Positions 7,412 to 14,005 of a DNA stretch of 24,297 nucleotides are shown piece by piece. The position numbers were made by a program, and so were the translations under genes. Every line of letters begins with the position of its first letter. Positions within the stretch are counted from its first letter, which is position 1. The stretch is from the NCBI GenBank assembly GCA_002479215.1, contig DLME01000226.1, positions 1-24,297 on the forward strand, in the 5' to 3' direction. Under the pieces are notes generated by a model. It had not been told where the DNA came from and did no database searches. It was given only the letters and a program-made list of their open reading frames with translations. Origin of the DNA: Syntrophaceae bacterium UBA7544 (lineage in GTDB: Bacteria; Desulfobacterota; Syntrophia; Syntrophales; Smithellaceae).

Positions 7412-8284
7412 ATGAATTTGCCGAAATCTAAATGGGGGAAAATTGGTATTTATGGAATTACATGCGTTTTAACCATCATTATAGGAACTATGGGAGTCAG
7501 ATACATTATTAATAGCTTTAATTCAGCCGAAACTGATGATGCGTACATAGAAGGCAAGATTCATACTATTGCGCCTAAGATTCCCGGAACAATCAATTTA
7601 GTAAAAGTCGAGGATAATCAAAAAATTAAAAAAGGCGATCTCCTCATAGAAATCGATCCTGTTGATTATGAGTTAAGAGTAAAAGAAGCGCGCGCCAGTT
7701 TAGATATTCACAGAACTTCGTTTGAACAGGCAACGCGGGATAAAGATCGGGCAGATATGCTCTATAAAAAGGCGGTGGTCCCAAAGGAACGGTATGAAAG
7801 CGCGCTCACTGCATATAGTTTGGCAAAAGCTCAGGTGGAAGCAGCTCAAGCGCAACTTAAAATGGTTCAGCGGAATCTGGAGTATACAAAGATATTCTCT
7901 CCTTCTGATGGGCATATTACTAAGAAAGCTGTCGAGGTTGGCAATCAGGTTCAGCCTGGGCAGGCTCTTATGGCTGTTGTTTCAGATGATGATATGTGGG
8001 TAGTTGCTAATTACAAAGAAACTCAGCTTAAAAATATCCGGCCCGGACAACAAGCGAGAATAAAGATCGATACTTACCCGGATAAAGTTTTTGAAGGACA
8101 TGTGGATAGTATTCAGAGAGGCACAGGTGCTAAATTCAGCATGTTCCCGCCGGAAAATGCCGCCGGTAATTTTGTTAAAGTGGTACAACGTATACCGGTA
8201 AAAATTGTTTTTAACAGTCAGCCTAATGAAAAATATAATTTTAGTGTAGGTATGTCAGTTGTTGCCGAAATAAAGATAAACTAA
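7412..8284 (+). CDS. emrA: EmrA-like membrane fusion protein (HlyD family)
   Basis: A 290-residue periplasmic adaptor that should link the inner-membrane transporter encoded next to it with an outer-membrane channel. One membrane helix lies at residues 10-29. It is followed by TDDAYIEG (41-48), a hallmark of EmrA/HlyD adaptors, two lipoyl half-motifs (near 52-83 and 160-192) around a helical hairpin (about 87-158), and the strongly conserved FSMFPPENAAGNF (242-254). I chose the ATG at 7412 because AAGGAG precedes it; the in-frame TTG at 7394 has no such site. It begins 19 bases after the tetR gene. No TolC-like gene is in the window, so the pump must use one encoded elsewhere. Confidence 0.9.
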   Translation: MNLPKSKWGKIGIYGITCVLTIIIGTMGVRYIINSFNSAETDDAYIEGKIHTIAPKIPGTINLVKVEDNQKIKKGDLLIEIDPVDYELRVKEARASLDIHRTSFEQATRDKDRADMLYKKAVVPKERYESALTAYSLAKAQVEAAQAQLKMVQRNLEYTKIFSPSDGHITKKAVEVGNQVQPGQALMAVVSDDDMWVVANYKETQLKNIRPGQQARIKIDTYPDKVFEGHVDSIQRGTGAKFSMFPPENAAGNFVKVVQRIPVKIVFNSQPNEKYNFSVGMSVVAEIKIN

Positions 8285-8295
8285 TCACGGGTATG

Positions 8296-8410
8296 ACCCC
8301 CAAAGCAAGCTTTGAAAACAGATTTCGCAGCAAGCTGCGGGGTATTAAACCCTCCGCTTCGCGGGATTGTTCAACTTACCAATTCCGCTACGCTTCGCTT
8401 TCGGAATTGG
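8296..8410. repeat. Cluster of intergenic DNA hairpins between emrA and emrB
   Basis: Several short palindromes follow each other. One is GCAGCAAGCTGC, another is CCGCTTCGCGG, and the last is a strong hairpin with 9-bp arms CCAATTCCG (8379-8387) and CGGAATTGG (8402-8410) around a CTACGCTTCGCT loop. A similar cluster with the same kind of loop lies before sodB (20606-20747). The last hairpin ends in GGAG, which appears to serve as the ribosome binding site of emrB. The hairpins could reduce or tune emrB expression relative to emrA. Confidence 0.6.
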
Positions 8411-8420
8411 AGTTTCAACA

Positions 8421-9956
8421 ATGAAGGAAACAGACCGTACAATTCAAGCAGAAGCTTGGCACCCTAAAAGTAACCCTTGGTTGATTACCATCGCGGTTAT
8501 GTTAGCAGCAACCATGGAAGTATTGGATACTTCCGTGGCAAATGTGTCATTACCTCATATTGCCGGTAATCTTTCCGCGAGTAATCATGAGGCAACTTGG
8601 GTCTTAACAAGCTATCTTGTCGCCAATGCGATTATTTTGCCCGCTTCTGCATGGTTTGGCGGTTTTTTCGGCCGTAAACGAGTGCTTCTTGTGTGTATAG
8701 CTTTATTTACTGTATCTTCTATTTTGTGCGGTATAGCGGGTAGCCTTGGTCAATTAATACTTTTCCGGATTTTTCAAGGGCTGGGTGGTGGCGCGCTTCA
8801 GCCAATTTCGCAGGCAATATTAGTAGAAAGTTTCCCTAAAGAAAAGCGCATGACTGCCATGGCAGTGTTTGCTATGGGGGTTATCGTGGCTCCGATCATC
8901 GGCCCGGTTCTAGGCGGTTGGCTAACAGACAATTTTTCCTGGCGATGGATATTCTTTATTAATATACCTGTTGGAGTGGTTGCTATTATTATGGCGCAAA
9001 TGTTTGTGGAAGATCCGCCATATATTGAAAAGATTAAAAGCGGAATCGATTATTACGGCTTCTCATTAATGGTCATCGGGTTAGGTATGTTGCAAATAAT
9101 TCTCGATAAAGGTCAGGAGGTAGATTGGTTTCAAGCTGCATGGCTATGCTGGGCATCGGCACTGGTTGTTGTTTCTCTTGCTGTATTTGTGTTTTGGGAA
9201 TTTCGCATAAAACATCCTGTAATTGATCTCCGGGTTCTGAAGGACAGAAACCTTGTTGGTAGCATGGTTATCGCTTTTCTAATTGGTGCAATTTTATACG
9301 GAACGATGGCGCTGGCACCACTATTTTATCAAACAATGATGGGGTATACGGCTTATTTAAGTGGAGTCATTATTGTTCCACTTGGAGTAGGAGCTTGTAT
9401 TGGGGCTATAGGCGTTTCACTCCTCAGCAAATACCTTGACAATAAATTATTGCTTGTAATGGGTTTGATTTTAATTGGAACTGCCAGCTTGTTTCTTGGT
9501 AACATAACTTTGCAGGTTTCCAGCAGCTCAATGATAATTCCATTCTTTGTTTTAGGATTTGGCTCAACAACAGTTTTTGTTCCGCTGGCAACTATGGCTT
9601 TTGGAACATTACCTGTTAAGGATGTGGGTACCGGTTCCGGTCTTTTCAATCTCACAAGGAATATCGGTGGAAGCGTTGGCATTGCAATATCCACAACCGT
9701 GCTGGCTCGTATGGGACAGACACATCAGGCAATTCTTGTAGAACGGCTAACGCCGTTTAATCCATTATATCAGCAAACTTTAATGGCGAAACCAGGTGTT
9801 GCAGATGCACTAATGTACCAAGAATTACTGCGACAGTCTAATTTTCTTGCTTATGTGGATTGTTTTAGATTGTATGGTTTACTTGCTTTTTTTTGTGTGT
9901 CAATGATTTTTCTTTTTAAGAAGGTTAAAAATACAGAATCAGTCATGCTTCATTAA
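8421..9956 (+). CDS. emrB: EmrB-like multidrug efflux transporter (MFS, DHA2 family)
   Basis: A 511-residue inner-membrane proton-driven drug exporter with about 14 hydrophobic segments. Family motifs are present near the N-terminus: LDTSVANVSLPHIAG (first helix motif D1), FGRKRVLL after helix 2, FRIFQGLGGGALQPISQAIL, and the antiporter motif C in APIIGPVLGGWLTD followed by SWRWIFFINIPVG. The open frame extends 18 codons further upstream, but that part is encoded by a DNA hairpin repeat. The ATG at 8421 is eight bases after GGAG, so I place the start there. The gene follows emrA by 136 bases in the same direction and is probably in the same transcript. The C-terminus (about VKNTESVMLH) is followed by a second DHA2-like tail. 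Confidence 0.92.
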   Translation: MKETDRTIQAEAWHPKSNPWLITIAVMLAATMEVLDTSVANVSLPHIAGNLSASNHEATWVLTSYLVANAIILPASAWFGGFFGRKRVLLVCIALFTVSSILCGIAGSLGQLILFRIFQGLGGGALQPISQAILVESFPKEKRMTAMAVFAMGVIVAPIIGPVLGGWLTDNFSWRWIFFINIPVGVVAIIMAQMFVEDPPYIEKIKSGIDYYGFSLMVIGLGMLQIILDKGQEVDWFQAAWLCWASALVVVSLAVFVFWEFRIKHPVIDLRVLKDRNLVGSMVIAFLIGAILYGTMALAPLFYQTMMGYTAYLSGVIIVPLGVGACIGAIGVSLLSKYLDNKLLLVMGLILIGTASLFLGNITLQVSSSSMIIPFFVLGFGSTTVFVPLATMAFGTLPVKDVGTGSGLFNLTRNIGGSVGIAISTTVLARMGQTHQAILVERLTPFNPLYQQTLMAKPGVADALMYQELLRQSNFLAYVDCFRLYGLLAFFCVSMIFLFKKVKNTESVMLH

Positions 9957-9976
9957 CCGATGGTTTTTATATCTCG

Positions 9977-10060
9977 GTGATTATGATGCTATGCATCATA
10001 CCGTTTATCTTATTACTTAAACGACCCAAACACGGAAATACGACCATATCGTTTCATTAA
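9977..10060 (+). pseudogene. Relic of the C-terminal end of another DHA2 transporter
   Basis: Shortly after the emrB stop, a 27-codon open stretch reads VIMMLCIIPFILLLKRPKHG, then NTTISFH and a stop. In frame upstream the residues DGFYIS can be read. A final hydrophobic helix ending in LLKRPK is the usual C-terminus of EmrB-type transporters, and this piece would duplicate the end of the gene just upstream. It has no start or ribosome binding site. I read it as a leftover from recombination between emrB paralogues; the short length limits certainty. The sequence from 10061 to 10149 shows nothing recognisable. Confidence 0.45.
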
Positions 10061-10149
10061 AAGAGAAACTTTCAAATGACAAAGCTAAATCTTGGAATAC
10101 CATACTAGTTTTTAGAAGCGAGTGCCCACATCCTTCTTGAGCGGTTTCT

Positions 10150-10217
10150 CCCCGTTAGAAATCATTTTATCCTACTATAAAACTTACTGTTCTAGTACTT
10201 CTTTATTTCTAACGGGG
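10150..10217. mobile_element. MITE-like element A with CCCCGTTAGAAAT inverted repeats
   Basis: A 68-bp element with perfect 13-bp inverted ends: CCCCGTTAGAAAT at 10150-10162 and ATTTCTAACGGGG at 10205-10217. Its core matches the larger element D (13078-13179), of which it is a shorter version lacking about 34 bases. The right end overlaps the 3' end of the Prc protease gene and supplies its stop codon (10209-10211). No coding capacity remains. Confidence 0.82.
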
Positions 10218-12311
10218 TAAATCTTTTGCCGTTACCTCATCGAGCAGGATGTTGACGCTCTCGTTCACAAAAGGCGCATACTGCTCCCGGGCCTTTTGCC
10301 TTTGTTCGGAACGTGTTTCCTTTTCAATGTCTGCTCCTTCCTCCTTCTGCGTCTTGCGTAAATCATCAAGCTGGATGATACCTTTCTTGTCCGCGGCTTC
10401 TTTGTTGTCTTTGATGATTTTGGCAAACTTTGCGTCTTTCGCAACCCGGCGCTGCGATTTGGACGAAAGCCTTGCGATCAAGGGCTTGTCAATAGGTTTC
10501 CAATGCGGCGCATCTTTCTCCCGCACGCCCAAGAAGGGCTCGATTGCCTGGGCCGGCAGCGGATAGTCCAGCGCCGCTTCACCGATATCTTCTAATACAA
10601 ACCAGCCAGGTAGCCTCACGTCCGCCATCACACCTATCTTCTGCGTCGATTTGCCGCCGGGCAGGAAGTACAACGCCGTTGTGACCTTCATTGCGCCAAG
10701 CTCCCAAGGCAGCGGTATTAGTGACTGCACGGAACCCTTGCCGAAGGTATGGTCCGACCCGACGATCACCGCGCGATGGTAGTCTTGCAGAGCGCCCGCG
10801 ACTATTTCGCTTGCCGAGGCACTGAGACGGCTCGTCAGAACTACGAGGGGGCCCATGTAGAGTGCCCGTGGATCTTCCGCGGGGGCCGCAATGCTGTTGC
10901 GCTTGTCGCCTTCCTTCCCCGATGCGGCCGAACCATTGGCAAGAATCGTCTCCCGCCCCTGGCTGTCCTTGACTGCTACTATTCCACCATTGCCAATAAA
11001 AAGGCCGGCAAGGCGTACCGCCTCTTCGAGCAGCCCACCGCCGTTGCGCGACAGGTTCAGCATGATGCCGTCCACCCGCTGCCGCCTGGCCTCGGCAAGA
11101 AGTTCTTTCACGTCTTCGTAACTGGACTTGCCGCCCTTCTCGCCGCCGTAAAAGGAAGGAAGATCGATTACACCGAAACGATACTGCCTTCCGCTCACTT
11201 TCCGAATCTCGTAGGTGATCTTCGCCTCCTGCTCCTTCACGTCAATCTTGTCACGCATGATGGTCACATCAAAGCGCTCCTTGCGCTGGGCCTGCCGCAG
11301 GATCGTCAGGGTTACCAGTGTGCCTTTATTGCCGCGGATCATGCTGATGACGTCGCGCAGGTCCATGTCGATGACGTCAACGGGCATTTCCCCTTCCTGA
11401 GCCACGGCGATGATTTTGTCCTTTGGCTTCAACAGACCAGTTTTCTCGGCGCCGCCCCCGGGAACTAATTCTTCAATGACGGTAAAGCCGGCGTCGCTGC
11501 TCAGAAGAGCCCCGATTCCCTCCAGGGAAAGCTTCATCTGAATCTGGAGATCCTCGAGGTCTTTGGGGGGCATGTAGCTCGTGTGCGGATCCAGGGCCCC
11601 GGCAAAAGCCTCGGCTGCGGTCGTAATGAGGTGAGCGGGATTTTGCTCAACCACCCGCATCGTCTGTAACTCATAGCGGTGTATCTGCTTCTTTTTGGCT
11701 GTTGCCAGGTCGATACCGGTGGTGAGTAAGTTTTCGATCTGGAATTGCACGATCTTTTTCAGAAACCCCTGCTTTTCTTTCATCGTCTTCGGATAGGGGC
11801 GTTTGTCCACGTTGATATTCAGCTCCGTCATCATGTCCAGACGGAAGTCCGGCCCCAGAATATTTTTGACGATGGCCTCGTTCTCCCGCGCCCGCGCGAC
11901 GAGCAGGTCATAAACCAACTGGAGCGAGGCGCAGTCGCTTTTTTCCGCGCTTTCGAACAGGTCCGTGAGAAGCGGTTTGAGCTTCTCCAAATCGGACTCG
12001 TACAGCAGTGTTTTAGAGGGATCAAGGCGCTTGACCATCTGGTCGACGGCGTGCATCCTGATTATCGAGGTGGTGCTCTTCATTGCGTAGTGGTTGTCGT
12101 GGAATGCGTCCATCAACTTGGGAAGCTGGCTGCAGGTAAGATCTTGGGCTACCACAGTGAAAGGGGAGAGGAAGATCATCATCAGGATCAGCGGCAGCAG
12201 AATACGGAACCTGCCCTTTGCGACTAAGGCCGCGGTAAAGCTTGCGTGATTGTAGCGGGGGATATTTTCCCCGTTAGAAATTGTTCCCCTTGGTTTGTCA
12301 TTCGGTTTCAT
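10209..12311 (-). CDS. prc: Prc-like C-terminal processing (tail-specific) protease, family S41A
   Basis: A 700-residue periplasmic protease, close in length to E. coli Prc (682). A signal/membrane segment lies at about 36-56 (ILLPLILMMIFLSPFTVVAQ). The PDZ domain is around 262-340 (GIGALLSSDAGFTVIEELVP, then GAEKTGLLKPKDKI). The catalytic serine-lysine dyad is Ser499 in RLSASASEI and Lys525 in TFGKGSVQ. Prc degrades or trims envelope proteins from the C-terminus. The DNA is clearly richer in G and C than the flanking genes, which suggests transfer. Both ends are unusual: the stop TAG sits in terminal repeat A, and the only available start ATG (12311) lies inside a relic of another Prc gene's 3' end. 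The first 30 residues (including ISNGEN) are read through a terminal repeat, so the native N-terminus has been replaced. Confidence 0.88.
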   Translation of the reverse strand: MKPNDKPRGTISNGENIPRYNHASFTAALVAKGRFRILLPLILMMIFLSPFTVVAQDLTCSQLPKLMDAFHDNHYAMKSTTSIIRMHAVDQMVKRLDPSKTLLYESDLEKLKPLLTDLFESAEKSDCASLQLVYDLLVARARENEAIVKNILGPDFRLDMMTELNINVDKRPYPKTMKEKQGFLKKIVQFQIENLLTTGIDLATAKKKQIHRYELQTMRVVEQNPAHLITTAAEAFAGALDPHTSYMPPKDLEDLQIQMKLSLEGIGALLSSDAGFTVIEELVPGGGAEKTGLLKPKDKIIAVAQEGEMPVDVIDMDLRDVISMIRGNKGTLVTLTILRQAQRKERFDVTIMRDKIDVKEQEAKITYEIRKVSGRQYRFGVIDLPSFYGGEKGGKSSYEDVKELLAEARRQRVDGIMLNLSRNGGGLLEEAVRLAGLFIGNGGIVAVKDSQGRETILANGSAASGKEGDKRNSIAAPAEDPRALYMGPLVVLTSRLSASASEIVAGALQDYHRAVIVGSDHTFGKGSVQSLIPLPWELGAMKVTTALYFLPGGKSTQKIGVMADVRLPGWFVLEDIGEAALDYPLPAQAIEPFLGVREKDAPHWKPIDKPLIARLSSKSQRRVAKDAKFAKIIKDNKEAADKKGIIQLDDLRKTQKEEGADIEKETRSEQRQKAREQYAPFVNESVNILLDEVTAKDLPR
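12269..12281. repeat. Solo terminal repeat (element B)
   Basis: CCCCGTTAGAAAT, identical to the left ends of elements A and D, lies inside the 5' part of the prc reading frame, where it encodes ISNG on the minus strand. No partner repeat in the opposite orientation is found close by, so this is a solo end or one end of a rearranged element. Confidence 0.65.
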
Positions 12312-12330
12312 CTTTTGCGGTTACCTCATT
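12298..12330 (-). pseudogene. Relic of a prc 3' end (last ten codons)
   Basis: On the minus strand this reads NEVTAKDETE and a stop. The intact prc ends with DEVTAKDLPR and a stop, and the DNA is shared over about 19 bases (10222-10241 versus 12310-12329, one mismatch). It is therefore most likely the 3' end of a second or ancestral prc, with the rest removed at the junction with element C. The start codon used by the present prc gene overlaps it in another frame. Confidence 0.55.
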
Positions 12331-12605
12331 CACCCCGTTAGAGACAGGAAGCGTTTTAACCGATTCTTTAAATACCGCTTTCCCATCCATGATTTTAAAT
12401 ATTTCTCTCGGGCAAAAGCATCTGTTTTATCTAACGAGGCCTCATAGTATATTAATTCAAAAGGTCCTCACGCTTTTGTGGAATTAACCTTCCCAATATT
12501 ATGCTCGCGAAAACGCTTCCGTAAATCTTCAGTGCACCCCGTATACATTTTTTTGTCTTTTATGCTCTTAAGCACATATAAATATTCGTCTCTAACGGGG
12601 TTCAT
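12330..12605 (-). pseudogene. GIY-YIG nuclease gene with one in-frame stop
   Basis: From the ATG at 12605 there are 91 codons to the TGA at 12330, interrupted only by TGA at codon 46 (12468-12470). The protein is a small GIY-YIG endonuclease (UPF0213/YhbQ-like). It shows the GIY-side segment YLYVLKS (8-14), MYTGCTEDLRKR (20-31) with the YxG motif and catalytic Arg29, EHN (34-36), and Glu67 in FAREKYLKS. The stop replaces what is usually Arg or a similar residue before GPFELIYYE, which fits a CGA to TGA change. The first residues (MNPVRDE) and the last (SLTG) are encoded by the inverted terminal repeats. Its start overlaps the stop of the upstream DUF4124 gene (ATGA). The decay is recent, because everything else is intact. 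Confidence 0.85.
12333..12600. mobile_element. Element C: 268-bp GIY-YIG element with inverted terminal repeats
   Basis: Perfect 13-bp inverted repeats, CCCCGTTAGAGAC (12333-12345) and GTCTCTAACGGGG (12588-12600), enclose the GIY-YIG gene so tightly that both protein ends are encoded in the repeats. TTCA stands directly outside both ends (12329-12332 and 12601-12604) and may be a 4-bp target duplication, although the other copies show none. No transposase is encoded; the nuclease itself may be the mobility factor, as in homing elements. Confidence 0.78.
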
Positions 12606-13093
12606 TTATAAACTTTTTCAACTATACATGACTTGTTCGTATTTTTGAAATACAGTTCGCCGGAAACACCAGACCAATCCAATACAGATCCATCCCGGCC
12701 TGACACCTCAGCACAAACTGCGGTTTTGATAATCATGTGTGTATAAACATCCTGATATAAATTACTGCCGATTTTCTTAATTCTTACTTTATATCTGCCG
12801 GCGTCAATACCTTTGCTATCCTTAACTGCTTTACGTTGTCTATTTTTACCTTTGTTCTGTTCATCAATTATTGCATTGTCCCTTCCCCAATGTAAGCGCT
12901 CCTCTGAGGTTGAATCTTGATATGTATCACTCTTCCTGGTATTGGACTTAATATTTTCTTCAGGAGGTATGTTTGTTACAAAGATATTGCCATCTTTATC
13001 TGTGTATTTGTAAATTTCTTCTCCCCAAACATTCCCCGGCATCATAAACAAGGTTGTCATCAGCAGAAACAGTAATACCCCGTTAGAAATCAT
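12602..13093 (-). CDS. Secreted DUF4124-like protein
   Basis: A protein of 163 residues from the ATG at 13093. It has a signal peptide (VLLFLLMTTLFMMPGNVWG, cleavage likely before EEIYKY). Directly after the signal comes EIYKYTDKDGNIFVTNIPPE, the typical DUF4124 pattern (Y+W/Y-x-D-x-x-G). The rest is charged and then less conserved, with two cysteines near the end. Function is unknown; such proteins are periplasmic. The open frame reaches 13156, but the extra 21 residues are a GIY-YIG fragment from element D. AGGA lies six bases before the ATG at 13093, which I prefer. On this reading the ribosome binding site, start codon and first codons (MISNG) are all element D sequence. The stop overlaps the start of the GIY-YIG pseudogene. 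Confidence 0.72.
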   Translation of the reverse strand: MISNGVLLFLLMTTLFMMPGNVWGEEIYKYTDKDGNIFVTNIPPEENIKSNTRKSDTYQDSTSEERLHWGRDNAIIDEQNKGKNRQRKAVKDSKGIDAGRYKVRIKKIGSNLYQDVYTHMIIKTAVCAEVSGRDGSVLDWSGVSGELYFKNTNKSCIVEKVYK

Positions 13094-13179
13094 TTTTATC
13101 CTACTATAAAACTTACTGTTATTAGTACTTCTTAAAACATATATATGGTGCAGCATAAGCTATTTAATTTCTAACGGGG
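13078..13179. mobile_element. Element D: MITE-like derivative of a GIY-YIG element
   Basis: A 102-bp element with perfect 13-bp ends, CCCCGTTAGAAAT (13078-13090) and ATTTCTAACGGGG (13167-13179). The core, read on the minus strand, encodes MLHHIYVLRSTNNSKFY, which looks like the N-terminus of a GIY-YIG nuclease (x-IYVL-x-S...KFY, with the YIG turned into YSR). It then joins directly to the opposite end. Hence it looks like an internally deleted nuclease element. Element A is a shorter copy of it. Five bases separate it from element E. Confidence 0.78.
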
Positions 13180-13184
13180 TTAAC

Positions 13185-13290
13185 CCCCGTTAGAGATAGG
13201 TAGAAATTATTACAAACCTTTTGTGATTTACCATCCTCAGAGTTTATTGAAACATAAATATCAATCAAGAGTCATTACATCTCTAACGGG
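13185..13290. mobile_element. Element E: MITE-like repeat with CCCCGTTAGAGAT ends
   Basis: A left end CCCCGTTAGAGAT (13185-13197) and a right end ATCTCTAACGGG (13279-13290), almost perfect inverted repeats. The core differs from A and D but resembles that of element F (for example GAAATTATTA near the left end and TTAC/TACATCTC at the right). The right end provides the stop codon of the lipoprotein gene at 13283. Together with the adjacent end of element D it forms a palindrome around GTTAAC. Confidence 0.78.
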
Positions 13291-13987
13291 ACGAAATAGC
13301 TTCTTTTATCGTTTGCGCTACAGCCTTTTCTTGGAATACTTTTTCTATGGCATCGCCCAGAGCAGTACTGACCTGTTTTCCGAGCCACTCTTCGGAAAAA
13401 GAAACATCATCCCGAGAAAGCGAGCTTTCCACTTTGCTTTTGTATAATATCTTGCCTTTGGCCAAATCCGCAAAAACAATGGTCAGCTTCAAACTGACCT
13501 TATAAGAATTAGAAAAAATACCTCGCTCACAGGTTAGTTCCAGCTCTTCTATGTTCCCGCCGATAATAACCTGGCCCTTTCCCTTCGGCATGGTTTCTTC
13601 TTTTCGCAGATCCCATTGCACAAGCTTATCAGCAACTTTATAACCGGCTTTTTTCAAATATTCCTTAATGCCGTTAGCGACAGCTTTCGTAGGTATAACA
13701 TACTTGGGCAACACAAGAACTTTCGTACCGTCTCTCTCTGTCACCCGACCGATTATTTTTTTATCATCTACCTGGCGCGTGTCGGTGAATTCCGCTATAG
13801 CAATAACAGCGTCGCGTGTTTTTTCGTCGGCTTGTATATCTGCCGAAATAACGGTCTGCGCCGCGTCATACCGCATATTGACGCTGTAGAGGCTGAGGAC
13901 TGGTCCACAGCCTGATACGCCCAAACCAAATGCTATCGAAACAAGCAGAGCAATTCTCTTGGGAACAAACAAACAATTATTTTTCAT
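13283..13987 (-). CDS. Outer-membrane lipoprotein of unknown function, possibly YajG-like
   Basis: A 234-residue protein with a lipoprotein signal peptide: a positively charged start, a hydrophobic core and the lipobox VSGC, giving Cys27 as the lipid-bearing residue. The mature part has the layout of YajG-like lipoproteins: VIAIAEFTDTR, then IKEYLKKAGYKV, GGNIEELELT and a strand region VSLKLTIVFADLAKGKILYK. The family has no firm function. AAGGAG precedes the ATG by about six bases. The last codons (ISSR and stop) run into the right end of element E, so the original C-terminus may have been altered. The gene follows the potassium channel gene on the same strand by 18 bases, so the two could be co-transcribed. 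Confidence 0.68.
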   Translation of the reverse strand: MKNNCLFVPKRIALLVSIAFGLGVSGCGPVLSLYSVNMRYDAAQTVISADIQADEKTRDAVIAIAEFTDTRQVDDKKIIGRVTERDGTKVLVLPKYVIPTKAVANGIKEYLKKAGYKVADKLVQWDLRKEETMPKGKGQVIIGGNIEELELTCERGIFSNSYKVSLKLTIVFADLAKGKILYKSKVESSLSRDDVSFSEEWLGKQVSTALGDAIEKVFQEKAVAQTIKEAISSR

Positions 13988-14005
13988 ATTTTTCTCCTTA
14001 TTTTA

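Noticed and set aside
8367..8420. An 18-codon N-terminal extension of emrB
   Set aside because: It is encoded by the hairpin repeat and lacks a ribosome binding site; the ATG at 8421 has GGAG and matches family N-termini better.
10749..11468. A 239-codon open frame on the plus strand within prc
   Set aside because: It is antisense to a well-supported protease with all catalytic residues; long shadow frames are expected in GC-rich DNA.
12468..12470. The TGA in the GIY-YIG gene as a selenocysteine codon
   Set aside because: The position fits Arg in related nucleases (CGA to TGA), it is not a catalytic cysteine site, and no SECIS-like hairpin is evident right after it.
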